From the NCBI GenBank assembly GCA_937925695.1, contig CALAMD010000065.1:1-62713 (forward strand): a DNA stretch of 62,713 nucleotides, given 5' to 3'. This document shows positions 18,006 to 27,686 of this stretch, one piece after another. Position 1 is the stretch's first letter. Every line of letters begins with the position of its first letter. The position numbers and the translations under genes are program-made. The notes below the pieces were generated by a model. That model made no database searches. It had not been told where the DNA came from and saw only the letters and a list, made by a program, of their open reading frames with translations. This stretch comes from an uncultured Bacillaceae bacterium. Its GTDB lineage: Bacteria > Bacillota > Bacilli > Bacillales > Amphibacillaceae.

Positions 18006-20343
18006 GTACTAGTTCCTCCTTAGGACTCTCTCGTTTACTCATATATTGCGCAAACCAGGATCTTAACTCCTGATATGTAGAGTAGTATAATTTTTGTTCG
18101 ATGCTACATGCATGAAACCATTTCTGGTAGTGGGTTGATTGTTGTAAATCAGTCTTAACTGGGTTTTCAATCAATTCAATGACCTCATGCTCTTTTGTAA
18201 TAAATTCCAGCTCCAAAAAAACATCAAGCATAAAATTTACTTTGGCTGTCTTCCAGTTCTTCGCTTGGAGTAAACGTGGTAATTCTTGTTGGATATTAAT
18301 TTTTTTATGATGATAAATGAGTGCATAGAGCGATTTAAAATCTTCTCGGGATGGAAAATTCTTTAAAAACAAGCTCTCTTTCAAATAAAAACAAACATGA
18401 ATATTTTCTGGTTGTGTATTAGCTATGATTTTTCCTAGTATATCCAATGATGGTGGTAAATCAAATAAATATAATGAATTTACCTTTGTTAATGAATCTA
18501 TATTTATATTATAGGTTATTTCCGAAACATTTTCCATGTCGGTTACATGCTGTAAAGGATGATTTCCTATATGTTCACTAACAATTAAATGATGATCTTC
18601 TTCCCTAACATAAACGGATAAATCTGTCGTTCTTTTTCCTCGATGATCGAATAATTGCCATGTGTTAATCGCTACGTCTTTGATCATTAGCTGGGGTGTT
18701 TTTATCCCATTCCATTCATTTATATTTAATTCCCCGACGAGGGAAATTTCCGTTTGTGGTGTAATGTAATGCCATATATCCCCCATGCCAAAACCGATTC
18801 CTTCAAGGTTATGTTGTTCTTCATGAAATCTTAATTTTAGATGGTTTTTGGCCTGTCCGATTTGTCTTGATTCCTGTGGGATTGCTGCTAGATGAAATAT
18901 CGGTTTTGGATTTCCGATTCCAAACGGCTCTAAACTTTGTAAATCTTCATATAATCTCTCTGTTAAATCAGTGATTTGAACTGAACGACTAATTTCAATG
19001 ACTTGTTTAAAGTCTGCTTCCGTTAATTGGTTCTCGATCAATTCATTTAAGGATTGTTGAATCAAGGTTAGATTTTCAAAAGGAAAAGTCATCCCTGCTG
19101 CTTGGGCATGACCACCAAACTCTGTAAATAACTCGCGTATTTTCATGCAGTTTTCAAATAGATTGAAGGCGGGAATACTACGGGCAGAACCCTTTAATTG
19201 ATCTAATGCCGAATCATAAGTTAACACGATGGCTGGTCGATCAAATTTTTGGACCAATCGTGAAGCAACAATACCTAGGACACCTTCATGCCATCCTTCT
19301 TTGTAAACAATAATAATCTGTTGTTGCTCCCTCTCGGCTACTAGCTGTTCGGCTTCTTTAACAATATGATTGACAATTTGCTGTCGTTCTATGTTCAGAG
19401 CATTAACTTGCTCTGCCAATTCCTCAGCCTCCACATCATCTGCTGTGGTTAGTAGTCGAACTGCCATCTTGGCATCACTGATCCTACCAACAGCATTTAT
19501 CCGTGGACCTAATAAAAAACCAACATTTTCCGCTGTTACATGACCATCTATTTGACAAATTTTCTTTAATGCTTTGAGTCCAAGATTATTTGTCTTTGAT
19601 AACTGGCGTAAACCGAAATAGGCTAAAATCCGATTTTCATTCACTAATGGTACTAAATCAGCAATTGTACCAATGGCAACTAAATCTAATAGTTCTTCAG
19701 GAAAGTAACCTAATAAGCTTTCAGCTAGTTTAAAAACAACACCTACGCCTGCTAAATCTTTGAACGGATAGTCTGGTGAGCATTTTGGGTTAATGATCGC
19801 ATAAGCATCGGGTAACGTGTCTTGGACTTCATGATGATCCGTAATAATTAAATCCATACCTAGTGATTTAGCTACATCCGCTTCATGAAAGGAAGCAATT
19901 CCTGTATCGACGGTTATAATCAATTGAAATCCTTGTTTATAGGCTTCTTGAAAAGCATTTTCATTAGGACCATAACCTTCTGTGAACCGATTGGGAATAT
20001 AATAGTCACAGTTTGCTCCTAATTCTTCTAAAACTTTAATGAGTAACGCTGTTGCACAAATTCCATCTGCATCGTAATCGCCAAACACAAGGATTTTTTC
20101 ATTCTTTTCAATCGCATGTTTAATCCTTGCCGTTGCTTTATCAACCATTGATAGCATTTGGGGACTATTTAAATCATCAATACTAGGTGTTAAAAATTGA
20201 TTCATTTCTTCAAGTGTATGTAAACCTCTTTGCTTTAATAAATCGACTGTTATAGGCGACTTAATTGGCAGTTTATCGACAAGATCCAATTTGTCTTCAG
20301 AGTCATGTTCATGATACTGCCATTTTGCTTTACTTGCTAACAT
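17995..20343 (-). CDS. recJ: Single-stranded-DNA-specific exonuclease RecJ
   Basis: 5'-to-3' exonuclease of the DHH/DHHA1 superfamily used in recombination and repair. 782 residues, the Bacillus type with a C-terminal extension. DHH motifs: FGDYDADGICATAL (near residue 82) and ITDHHEVQDTLPDA (near residue 155). The DHHA1 domain has EGWHEGVLGIVASRL and GGHAQAAGM; an OB-like domain and a Firmicute-specific C-terminal domain (about 560-782) follow. Its ATG at 20343 has the ribosome binding site AGGGGTG, which sits inside a hairpin that spans a probable promoter (see 20349-20393). It overlaps apt at the 3' end. Confidence 0.97.
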   Translation of the reverse strand: MLASKAKWQYHEHDSEDKLDLVDKLPIKSPITVDLLKQRGLHTLEEMNQFLTPSIDDLNSPQMLSMVDKATARIKHAIEKNEKILVFGDYDADGICATALLIKVLEELGANCDYYIPNRFTEGYGPNENAFQEAYKQGFQLIITVDTGIASFHEADVAKSLGMDLIITDHHEVQDTLPDAYAIINPKCSPDYPFKDLAGVGVVFKLAESLLGYFPEELLDLVAIGTIADLVPLVNENRILAYFGLRQLSKTNNLGLKALKKICQIDGHVTAENVGFLLGPRINAVGRISDAKMAVRLLTTADDVEAEELAEQVNALNIERQQIVNHIVKEAEQLVAEREQQQIIIVYKEGWHEGVLGIVASRLVQKFDRPAIVLTYDSALDQLKGSARSIPAFNLFENCMKIRELFTEFGGHAQAAGMTFPFENLTLIQQSLNELIENQLTEADFKQVIEISRSVQITDLTERLYEDLQSLEPFGIGNPKPIFHLAAIPQESRQIGQAKNHLKLRFHEEQHNLEGIGFGMGDIWHYITPQTEISLVGELNINEWNGIKTPQLMIKDVAINTWQLFDHRGKRTTDLSVYVREEDHHLIVSEHIGNHPLQHVTDMENVSEITYNINIDSLTKVNSLYLFDLPPSLDILGKIIANTQPENIHVCFYLKESLFLKNFPSREDFKSLYALIYHHKKINIQQELPRLLQAKNWKTAKVNFMLDVFLELEFITKEHEVIELIENPVKTDLQQSTHYQKWFHACSIEQKLYYSTYQELRSWFAQYMSKRESPKEELVHGL

Positions 20344-20348
20344 AAATT

Positions 20349-20390
20349 CACCCCTGACCTATCTATTATACAAAATAAGGTCAGGGGGTG
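20349..20390 (-). promoter_or_regulatory. Hairpin covering the recJ ribosome binding site
   Basis: On the minus strand CACCCCCTGACCT (20378-20390) can pair with AGGTCAGGGGTG (20349-20360), a 12-bp stem with one bulged C and a 17-base loop. The right arm includes the whole recJ Shine-Dalgarno AGGGGTG. No T tract follows, so it is not a standard terminator. It would hide the ribosome binding site in transcripts entering from secDF. Confidence 0.65.
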
Positions 20391-20393
20391 CAA
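20365..20393 (-). promoter_or_regulatory. Probable sigma-A promoter of recJ-apt
   Basis: TTGCAC (20388-20393), a 17-bp spacer, then perfect TATAAT (20365-20370), in the loop and left arm of the hairpin above. A start about seven bases after the -10 would give a leader of under 20 nt that lacks the left arm and leaves the recJ ribosome binding site free. Confidence 0.65.
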
Positions 20394-20414
20394 TGTCAAA
20401 TGAAAAGTGAATGA

Positions 20415-22700
20415 TTATACTTGTGGTCCATCGACTCGTTTTCTTTTACGAAAATCGAGGGGTTTTTCTTTAAGCAACTTGCCTCGCCAGATTAACCATA
20501 ATTGAGATGCGAGGAAAATTGATGAAAACAACCCTGCTGACAACCCAGCTAACAAAGCAACTGAAAAACCGAAAATCGACTGGGCACCGAATAACATAAA
20601 GGCAAGCACAGCGATCAACGTGGTGATCGTTACATTCATACTTCTCGTAAATGTTTGCACTAAACTACGGTTAATAATTTTTGCCAATTGGGAAAATGAG
20701 CGCACGACTTTTTCGCGACGAATATTCTCCCGCAACCTATCAAATACGACAATAACATTATTAATTGAATAACCCACAATTGTAAGTAAAGCGGCAATAA
20801 TTGTCACATCAAATTCAAGTCTCGTGATACTAAAGATAAACAGCATGAAAAATGAATCAAATAACAATGTGATAATCGTTGTAATAGCAAAGTAAAATTC
20901 AAAACGAATCGTGACATAAATAATCATACCTATTAATGCAATCGCTAAAGCATAAATCGCATTTTTAACTAACTCTTGTCCCACAATTGGTGAAACGACA
21001 CTAATTAATGGTTCATGACCATATTTTTCAATAAAATAGCGATTGATCTCATCTTCTTTTTCTTCTGTAAGCACAAAATCATAACGCATGACTGCAGAGT
21101 CATTATCATTTCCCGATATCACAATTGTCTTCGCCTCAAGGTCTAACTCAGCTAAATCTGCTTCAATTTGCTCGGTAGATAATGATTGATCAGCAATAAC
21201 CTCTACCCGGGATCCACTCGTAAAATCAACACCTGGATTTAATTTCAGAACGAGCAAGGATACCGCACCAACGGCAACAATCAAAGCTGAAATTACAAAT
21301 GAAACTTTACGAGGTTTAACAAAATTAATGTGGCGATTAAATAGCGTCGGTTCCTCTTCTGTTGCCGAAATATCCCGGATATCTTTAATATCTTTCTCTT
21401 TAATGCCAAACCAGCTTTTTCGTTTATCCAAAAATCCACTTTGAACCCATAATTTTAATAACTGTCTTGTACCATAAACAGAAGTTAATAAACTAATGAT
21501 TACACTAATAATAAGTAATGTGGCAAATCCTTTGACCGCACTTGTTCCAAAAATGAATAAAGCAACGGCAGCGATCAATGTGGTAATATTCGCATCCATA
21601 ATTGATGATAAAGCGTTCTTCGTACCAGCTTTAAATGATGCTTTCACTGATTTACCTAACCTTAATTCTTCTTTAATACGTTCAAAGGTTAAAATATTAG
21701 CATCTACTGCCATACTTACCCCTAATATGAGTGCGGCGATACCTGGCAAGGTCAGGACACCGTTCATTAATCCAAAGACAAGAATGATCAAATAAATATA
21801 AATAAGTAAATTAACTGTAGCAATAACTCCTGGGAAGCGATAAACGCCAATAACAAATAGTATAATAATAGATACACCGATTGTTCCAGCGAGGACGGTT
21901 TGCTTTAATGCTTGTTCACCAAACTGTGCACCAACTGTTGTAGAGTATAATTCGTCCATATGTACGGGTAAAGAACCTGCATTCAGTATATCTGCTAAAT
22001 ATTGGGCAGATTCAACTGTGAAATTCCCCTCAATCATAATTTCTGGTTGACTCAGAGGTTCTGATACTTGCGGTGCAGAAACGTATTTAGGATCATCTTT
22101 AAAAACTTCTTCTTTAAACGAGTCCCCTTCTTGGTAATCCATCCAAATGACGAGTAAATTTTCACTCTCATAAATCGGTACCGTTGGATCATACTTGGCA
22201 GCCAATTCTGTTGTTATCTCATGGAATATTTCAGCATCCTTTAATTGTAAAGTAACAATTGGCGTGTTTTTCGTTGGATGGAAATCCTGTTTCGCGCTTC
22301 CTTCCTTAATATTCGATCCATCCATCAATTCAACATCATGAACATCCCGAAATGATAATCTTGCAGAGGTTGCTAACATTTCTCGAGCTTCCTGAGGATC
22401 TTCTACGCCAGCTAGTTGTACCCGAATCCGATCCTCACCTTCAATATCAATACTGGCTTCACTAATGCCTAAACGATTCACCCGATCATTTAATCGTCGA
22501 ACCGCTGCCTCCATTAACGTTCTATCTACTTCTTGGTCTTTATCTACTGGTTCAACCTCAAATAAAACTTCAAAACCACCTTGGAGATCTAGTCCAAGAT
22601 TAATATTTTTCACAACAGGACTTGCTGTTGTCCCAATGATTCCGCCAAAGATCAGAACCACTAGAAAAAATGTTAATATTCTTCTTCCTCTTTTTTTCAT
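20415..22700 (-). CDS. secDF: Fused protein translocase subunit SecDF
   Basis: RND-superfamily membrane protein that uses the proton motive force to help pull secreted proteins through SecYEG. 761 residues: SecD and SecF joined in one chain, as in Bacillus. The SecD half has an N-terminal helix, the motif LGLDLQGGFEVLFEV (about residues 35-49) and a periplasmic-type domain to about 270, then five helices with LGVSMAVDANILTFERIKEE. The SecF half begins near residue 460, with NPGVDFTSG and VGYSINNVIVVFDRLRE. Twelve membrane segments are expected. GGAAGG lies upstream of the ATG. YajC, its usual partner, is encoded about 2.5 kb away. Confidence 0.97.
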   Translation of the reverse strand: MKKRGRRILTFFLVVLIFGGIIGTTASPVVKNINLGLDLQGGFEVLFEVEPVDKDQEVDRTLMEAAVRRLNDRVNRLGISEASIDIEGEDRIRVQLAGVEDPQEAREMLATSARLSFRDVHDVELMDGSNIKEGSAKQDFHPTKNTPIVTLQLKDAEIFHEITTELAAKYDPTVPIYESENLLVIWMDYQEGDSFKEEVFKDDPKYVSAPQVSEPLSQPEIMIEGNFTVESAQYLADILNAGSLPVHMDELYSTTVGAQFGEQALKQTVLAGTIGVSIIILFVIGVYRFPGVIATVNLLIYIYLIILVFGLMNGVLTLPGIAALILGVSMAVDANILTFERIKEELRLGKSVKASFKAGTKNALSSIMDANITTLIAAVALFIFGTSAVKGFATLLIISVIISLLTSVYGTRQLLKLWVQSGFLDKRKSWFGIKEKDIKDIRDISATEEEPTLFNRHINFVKPRKVSFVISALIVAVGAVSLLVLKLNPGVDFTSGSRVEVIADQSLSTEQIEADLAELDLEAKTIVISGNDNDSAVMRYDFVLTEEKEDEINRYFIEKYGHEPLISVVSPIVGQELVKNAIYALAIALIGMIIYVTIRFEFYFAITTIITLLFDSFFMLFIFSITRLEFDVTIIAALLTIVGYSINNVIVVFDRLRENIRREKVVRSFSQLAKIINRSLVQTFTRSMNVTITTLIAVLAFMLFGAQSIFGFSVALLAGLSAGLFSSIFLASQLWLIWRGKLLKEKPLDFRKRKRVDGPQV

Positions 22701-22748
22701 GAACTTTTCTTCCTTCCTATAACGTAAAAGAGATCATTATGTATAAAT

Positions 22749-23030
22749 CTATTTCTTTGTTAGTGCTGCAATGGATGCCATCAAATCGTCGTCCTTATAG
22801 GCGGACATCGTTAAATAGCTCATATAAACAGCTGTATTTAAATGAAATATGTCTTGTACAACTTCATGTATCCGTAAGGTGGGGTTACCCTTCCAGACTT
22901 TTGTTTGCAAACATTCCCACAATTCATCCCGAGTCGCTTTTGGAAAACCCATTAATTTGAATTCATTTACTTTAACTTCTAATACTGATTCAACTTTTGG
23001 ACGCCACTCATCTACTGTTTTTCTCACCAC
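22749..23030 (-). CDS. comN: Post-transcriptional regulator ComN
   Basis: About 93 residues from a GTG at 23030, which has AAAGGA six bases upstream. An ATG at 23045 is in frame but has no clear ribosome binding site. The sequence, with KATRDELWECLQTKVWKG near residue 30 and LSYLTMSAYKDDD-like text near residue 75, fits the ComN family. In B. subtilis ComN (YrzD) acts after transcription on comE late-competence mRNA and meets DivIVA at division sites. Position between secDF and spoVB is the same. Whether it serves competence here is uncertain, since comC is missing from its usual place in this window. Confidence 0.8.
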   Translation of the reverse strand: MVRKTVDEWRPKVESVLEVKVNEFKLMGFPKATRDELWECLQTKVWKGNPTLRIHEVVQDIFHLNTAVYMSYLTMSAYKDDDLMASIAALTKK

Positions 23031-23145
23031 AGTCGATCCTTTCATCAGTCAATTTTAACGATATTCTTGTCATGCTTGGCCATTGTCTTTGCATATATAT
23101 TATTGTATATGATTTTGTATTTTTTGAGAAGGCAGGTCTTGATGA

Positions 23146-24696
23146 ATGACCAAACAATCTTTTTTACAAGGAACATTAATACTTATTTTGGCAGGCATGA
23201 TCACTAGATTGCTCGGTTTTATTAACAGATTAGCCATGGCTAGGATTATGGGTGAAGAGGGAATCGGAATTTATATGATGGCACTTCCGACCCTTTTTTT
23301 AGTTATCACCCTTACACAACTGGGTTTACCTATTGCTATATCTAAAAGAGTAGCTGAAGCAGAAGCGAAAGGGAACCAACGAAAAGTAAAACAAATATTA
23401 GTCATTTCCTTAATGATTGTAGGGGTAACTAGTATCATATTTTCTTTAGGGTTATTTATTTCAACCCCAATTATTGCCACCCGATTATTAACAGATGAGC
23501 GAACACTTTATCCACTTCTTTTGATTTGTCCGATTGTTCCTGTAATTGCATTTGCTTCTGTATTAAAGGGCTACTTTCAAGGAAAACAAAATATGAAACC
23601 CCAAAGCTATGCAATCATTATTGAACAAGTTGTTCGCATTGGCTTTGTCATATTTTTTATCAAATTATTACTACCGTTTGGATTGGAATATGCTGCAGCA
23701 GGAGCTATGTTTAGTGTTTTGATCGGTGAATGTGCCTCTCTTCTGTTTATTGTTTACATGTTTAAACAGAAAAAAACACTAAAGCTAAGAAACAAGTTCT
23801 TTTCCTTTGTTAGATCATCAAAGGATACGGTTAAAGAACTATTTTCTATTGCCTTACCGAGTACAGGAAGTCGAATGATTGGTTCATTTGCAAACTTTTT
23901 AGAACCGATCTTAGTCGCCCAAAGCTTAGCGATTGCGGGGATTTCTACGACCATGGCAACAAGACTATATGGGGAGTTAACCGGCTATGTCATGCCCCTA
24001 TTATTTTTACCAACATTTATTACGATTTCATTATCCATTGCCCTCGTCCCATCCATATCGGAAGCAGACGCCTATGAAAACGAGGATCTAATACATTATC
24101 GCATTCATCAAGCGATTAGAATTTCATTTGCTTCTGGGGCACTAGCGACAATCGTTTTGACGTTATTTTCTGACCAAATTTTAATGTTTATGTATGGGAC
24201 AACCCATGCCACTAGATTACTACAATTTATGGCACCCTTTTACATATTGCTTTACATTCAAGCACCACTACAATCAAGTTTACAAGCACTGGACTTGGCA
24301 AGACCAGCGATGTGGAATAGCATCATCGGGTCAGTTTGTAAATTATGTTTATTGTTTATTTTAGCTTCCAATCCTAATATCGGCATCATGGGAGTAGCAA
24401 TTGCCATGTCGGTTGGCGTGATCTTAATTACTTTGCTACATTTAATGACGTTAATCAAAACGATTCGGTTTTCAATCCCCTTTATGGATCTGGGTAAAAT
24501 GATTGTTTTACTACTGTTAACAACTGGATTCGGTTATCTACTAAAAAACACACCTTTACTTCAAATCAATCAACTAAGCATATTCGTTTTTGTTTTAATC
24601 CTATTATCCTTTATCTATATTTTCTTACTTTTTGTCTTAAAATTTATTTCTAAAGAAGAATTAAAACAAATTCCTTTTTTACAAAAATGGCTTTAA
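23146..24696 (+). CDS. spoVB: Stage V sporulation protein B (MOP-superfamily lipid flippase)
   Basis: 516-residue polytopic membrane protein of the MATE/MVF-like polysaccharide transporter family, with about 14 predicted helices. The N-terminal FLQGTLILILAGMITRLLGF and the conserved MGEEGIGIYMMALP are typical of SpoVB/Amj-class flippases. In B. subtilis SpoVB is needed for spore cortex synthesis and probably flips lipid-linked peptidoglycan precursors. It starts at an ATG after an AGGCAGG-like site. It is divergent from comN and followed at 64 bp by a small yrzE-like membrane gene, as in the B. subtilis order. A general lipid II flippase role (as for YtgP/MurJ) is the alternative. Confidence 0.88.
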   Translation: MTKQSFLQGTLILILAGMITRLLGFINRLAMARIMGEEGIGIYMMALPTLFLVITLTQLGLPIAISKRVAEAEAKGNQRKVKQILVISLMIVGVTSIIFSLGLFISTPIIATRLLTDERTLYPLLLICPIVPVIAFASVLKGYFQGKQNMKPQSYAIIIEQVVRIGFVIFFIKLLLPFGLEYAAAGAMFSVLIGECASLLFIVYMFKQKKTLKLRNKFFSFVRSSKDTVKELFSIALPSTGSRMIGSFANFLEPILVAQSLAIAGISTTMATRLYGELTGYVMPLLFLPTFITISLSIALVPSISEADAYENEDLIHYRIHQAIRISFASGALATIVLTLFSDQILMFMYGTTHATRLLQFMAPFYILLYIQAPLQSSLQALDLARPAMWNSIIGSVCKLCLLFILASNPNIGIMGVAIAMSVGVILITLLHLMTLIKTIRFSIPFMDLGKMIVLLLLTTGFGYLLKNTPLLQINQLSIFVFVLILLSFIYIFLLFVLKFISKEELKQIPFLQKWL

Positions 24697-24760
24697 AAAC
24701 GCGTCTAAATTACTAAAGGATGAATATGATGTAGTAACAGGACAAACTGGGGGGATCAGA

Positions 24761-25141
24761 GTGAAAAACAAGCAAATCATAGCGTTGTTATATGGTTGGA
24801 TTGCCGTCTTTGGTTTAATGTTAGTCATGAGTATTTTTATAGCATTTTTTCTACATATGACTTCATTGGATAATCCTTTGTACTCAAAACTTACTTTTGG
24901 ACTAGGATTGATCTCCTTGTTTATTGGCGGCTTTATTGCGGGGATGAAAGGAAAAGCTAAAGGATGGTTAAATGGTGCCATCATCGGCATCGGTTTCACA
25001 TTGTTTGTATTTTTCGTGCAATACTTAGGGTATAAACAGGCGTTTTCTCTCGAACAATCTTTTTATCATTTAGGTTACATCTTATCTGCCCTAATTGGTG
25101 GTGTCATTGGTGTTAACTTTGTTTCTAGTGAACAAAAATGA
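24761..25141 (+). CDS. TIGR04086 family membrane protein (YrzE-like)
   Basis: 126-residue integral membrane protein with four predicted helices in two pairs (about residues 7-32, 44-62, 70-92 and 100-122). The Gly-rich stretches LFIGGFIAGMKGKAKGWLNG and LSALIGGVIGVNF fit the TIGR04086/YrzE family found near yajC and spoVB in Bacillaceae. The function is unknown. It starts at a GTG with GGGGGA upstream and ends just before a bidirectional terminator shared with yajC. The setting suggests co-transcription with spoVB but gives no job. Confidence 0.8.
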   Translation: MKNKQIIALLYGWIAVFGLMLVMSIFIAFFLHMTSLDNPLYSKLTFGLGLISLFIGGFIAGMKGKAKGWLNGAIIGIGFTLFVFFVQYLGYKQAFSLEQSFYHLGYILSALIGGVIGVNFVSSEQK

Positions 25142-25148
25142 ACAGATC

Positions 25149-25188
25149 AAAAAACGAGCAACAAAAATCATTGTTGCTCGTTTTACTC
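25149..25188. terminator. Bidirectional terminator between yrzE-like gene and yajC
   Basis: Perfect 14-bp stem (25151-25164 with 25171-25184), 6-base loop, A run on the left and T run on the right, between convergent genes. Confidence 0.9.
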
Positions 25189-25195
25189 AATTGAA

Positions 25196-25471
25196 TTAAG
25201 ATTTATTTTTAACCTCTTTAATGGCCGAACGATCATATGTAAGTTGCGTACCATCATTTGCTCGAATGACAACAGTGCCTTCATCGAGTGCATGGATGAC
25301 CCCATGTAAACCACCGATGGTAACGACTGCATCACCTTTTTCAAGGGCATTTTGCATTTCTTGTACTTGCCTTTGTCGTTTTTGTTGTGGACGAATTAGC
25401 AAGAAATAAAAAATGACAAACATCAAAATAATTGGCACTAACGTACCTAATAAACCTACTGTTGACTCCAT
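25196..25471 (-). CDS. yajC: Preprotein translocase subunit YajC
   Basis: 91-residue accessory protein of the SecDF-YajC complex. One N-terminal membrane helix (about residues 5-24, GTLVPIILMFVIFYFLLI) is followed directly by the family signature RPQQKRQRQ and a small cytoplasmic beta domain with GDAVVTIGGLHGVIHAL. AGGAGGTG precedes the ATG. It is the last gene of the ruvA-ruvB-DUF2905-queA-tgt-yajC run, 15 bp after tgt, and is closed by the terminator at 25149-25188. Confidence 0.96.
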   Translation of the reverse strand: MESTVGLLGTLVPIILMFVIFYFLLIRPQQKRQRQVQEMQNALEKGDAVVTIGGLHGVIHALDEGTVVIRANDGTQLTYDRSAIKEVKNKS

Positions 25472-25486
25472 TCATTTCACCTCCTT

Positions 25487-26623
25487 TTAAAAGCTTTTGG
25501 CATCTGGGTGATTGAGCCCATATTGTTCAAAGAACGCTTCTTTAAAATCACCAAGCTCATCATTTCTAATAGCAGTTCGTATCTGCTCCATTAATTCTAA
25601 CAGAAAATATAAATTATGATAAGTAGTAAGTCGAAATCCAAATATTTCATTACTACGGATCAAATGACGAATATATGCACGGGTATAGTTTTGGCAAACA
25701 TAACATTGACAATTTTCATCAAGTGGGCGAAAATCCCGGGCATATTTAGCATTGCGAACAACTAAGCGACCCTGGGACGTCATACAAGTTCCATTTCGAG
25801 CAATGCGGGTCGGTAATACACAATCAAACATATCAATACCACGCATCGATCCTTCAATGAGCGAACCGGGAGAACCTATCCCCATTAAATAGCGCGGTTT
25901 ATTTTCAGGTAATAATGGTGTCGTAAATTCTAACACTTTATTCATGACTTCTTTAGGTTCGCCGACTGATAAGCCACCAACTGCATAACCTGGGAAATCT
26001 AATGATAGCAAATCTTCAACGCTCTGTTTGCGTAAGTCTTCATATTCACCACCCTGAACGATACCAAAGAGGGCTTGATCCTCTTTTCTTTGGTGGGCTG
26101 CTAAACTTCTCTCAGCCCAGCGAGAGGTTCTTTCTACTGACTGTTTCATATAATCATAGGAAGCAGGATATGGTGGACATTCATCTAAAACCATCATAAT
26201 ATCCGAACCTAATGCATTTTGAATCTTCATCGCAATTTCTGGAGAGAAAAATAACTTCTCGCCACTTAAATGATGTCTAAAATGAACACCCTCTTCGGTT
26301 ATTTCCCGCATATCACTCAAACTAAACACTTGAAATCCACCAGAATCGGTTAAAATCGGTCCATCCCAATTCATAAATTTATGTAGGCCTCCAGCTTCCT
26401 CAACAATATCTTCGCCAGGACGCAGCCATAAATGGTATGTGTTAGAGAGGATGATTTTTGCACCTATTTCTTTTAATTCCTCAGGGCTCATTGTTTTCAC
26501 AGTAGCTAATGTACCAACAGGCATAAACATCGGTGTTTCAAATGATCCATGAGGGGTGTGAACAATTCCTAGTCTAGCACCTGTCTGTTTACATGTTTTA
26601 ATTAATTCGTAAGTTACTGGCAT
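25487..26623 (-). CDS. tgt: tRNA-guanine transglycosylase
   Basis: Exchanges G34 for preQ1 in tRNAs for Tyr, His, Asn and Asp, the first tRNA-bound step of queuosine formation. 378 residues, normal. Visible are the nucleophile region ILTDSGGFQVFSL (catalytic Asp near residue 93), VLDECPPYP, the second Asp region GIDMFDCVLPTRIARNG, and the zinc site with CQCYVCQNYTRAYIRHL (Cys-x-Cys-x2-Cys) near residue 305-320. AAGGAAGG precedes the ATG. It lies 15 bp after queA, the next enzyme of the same pathway. Confidence 0.98.
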   Translation of the reverse strand: MPVTYELIKTCKQTGARLGIVHTPHGSFETPMFMPVGTLATVKTMSPEELKEIGAKIILSNTYHLWLRPGEDIVEEAGGLHKFMNWDGPILTDSGGFQVFSLSDMREITEEGVHFRHHLSGEKLFFSPEIAMKIQNALGSDIMMVLDECPPYPASYDYMKQSVERTSRWAERSLAAHQRKEDQALFGIVQGGEYEDLRKQSVEDLLSLDFPGYAVGGLSVGEPKEVMNKVLEFTTPLLPENKPRYLMGIGSPGSLIEGSMRGIDMFDCVLPTRIARNGTCMTSQGRLVVRNAKYARDFRPLDENCQCYVCQNYTRAYIRHLIRSNEIFGFRLTTYHNLYFLLELMEQIRTAIRNDELGDFKEAFFEQYGLNHPDAKSF

Positions 26624-26638
26624 TCTCTTTCCTTCCTT

Positions 26639-27670
26639 TTAACCTAAAATTAACATCGCATCGCCAAAACTAAAAAATCGATACTGATGTTGAATGGCTT
26701 GTTCATAGGCAAAGAAAATCGTCTCTTTGTCAGCAAAGGCACTGACAAGCATGAGTAAAGTTGATTTTGGTAAGTGAAAATTCGTAATTAATCCATCAAT
26801 CCCTTTAAATTGATAAGGGGGATAGATAAAAATATCAGTCCAACCACTTTCTTCAGCAAAGCGCCCATTATTGTTTTGAACAATCGTTTCAAGGGTACGG
26901 GTTGAAGTAGTACCCACTGCGATAATTCTACCTTTATTTTCCTTAATTTGGTTTAATTTGTCAGCTGCATCTTTAGACATATGATAATATTCTGCATGCA
27001 TTTGATGGTCTTCAAGACGGTCTGCTGTAACCGGGCGAAACGTTCCTAAGCCAACATGTAAGGTAATATCAACGATTTCTATACCCTTTGCTCGTAAATC
27101 ATCTAATAATTCCTTCGTAAAATGTAAGCCTGCCGTTGGTGCAGCAGCTGAACCAGCATGTTTAGCATAAACCGTTTGATAGCGATTTTGATCCTGTAAA
27201 TCATGTTTAATATACGGTGGTAACGGCATTTCACCAAGTTGATCTAAAATGGAATGCAACTGCCCATCATACGTGAGCTTAAACACACGACCGCCTTGGT
27301 CCTTTACTTGCGTACACGTTGCCGTTAATAGTCCATTACCAAATTGGACAGTCGTACCTACCTGTACTTTTCTGGCGGGTTTAACTAGTGTTTCCCATTC
27401 ATCAGCTGCTTGTTCATGTAAGAGTAATACTTCGATTTTCGCTCCTGTTTCTTCCTTGATCCCAAATAACCGGGCAGGTAATACTCGGGTATTATTAATA
27501 ACTAAACAATCACCTCGTTGTAAAAACCGATGAATATCAGTAAATTTTTGGTGATTGATTTCCTTCGTCTTCCGATTTAACACCATTAGTCGGGAAGCAG
27601 TTCGATCACGTAACGGTGATTGGGCAATTAATTCCTCTGGTAACTCAAAGTTAAATTCTTCTACATTCAT
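26639..27670 (-). CDS. queA: tRNA preQ1(34) S-adenosylmethionine ribosyltransferase-isomerase
   Basis: Transfers and isomerises the ribosyl group of SAM onto preQ1 in tRNA, giving epoxyqueuosine. 343 residues, the usual length. Family motifs are the N-terminal FNFELPEELIAQ, NNTRVLPARLFG, the AGSAAAPTAGLHF active-site region near residue 163 and LITNFHLPKSTLLMLVSAF near the C-terminus. The ribosome binding site is weak (GAGAGTGAG). It lies between DUF2905 and tgt on one strand. Confidence 0.98.
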   Translation of the reverse strand: MNVEEFNFELPEELIAQSPLRDRTASRLMVLNRKTKEINHQKFTDIHRFLQRGDCLVINNTRVLPARLFGIKEETGAKIEVLLLHEQAADEWETLVKPARKVQVGTTVQFGNGLLTATCTQVKDQGGRVFKLTYDGQLHSILDQLGEMPLPPYIKHDLQDQNRYQTVYAKHAGSAAAPTAGLHFTKELLDDLRAKGIEIVDITLHVGLGTFRPVTADRLEDHQMHAEYYHMSKDAADKLNQIKENKGRIIAVGTTSTRTLETIVQNNNGRFAEESGWTDIFIYPPYQFKGIDGLITNFHLPKSTLLMLVSAFADKETIFFAYEQAIQHQYRFFSFGDAMLILG

Positions 27671-27686
27671 TGATTTATCTCACTCT

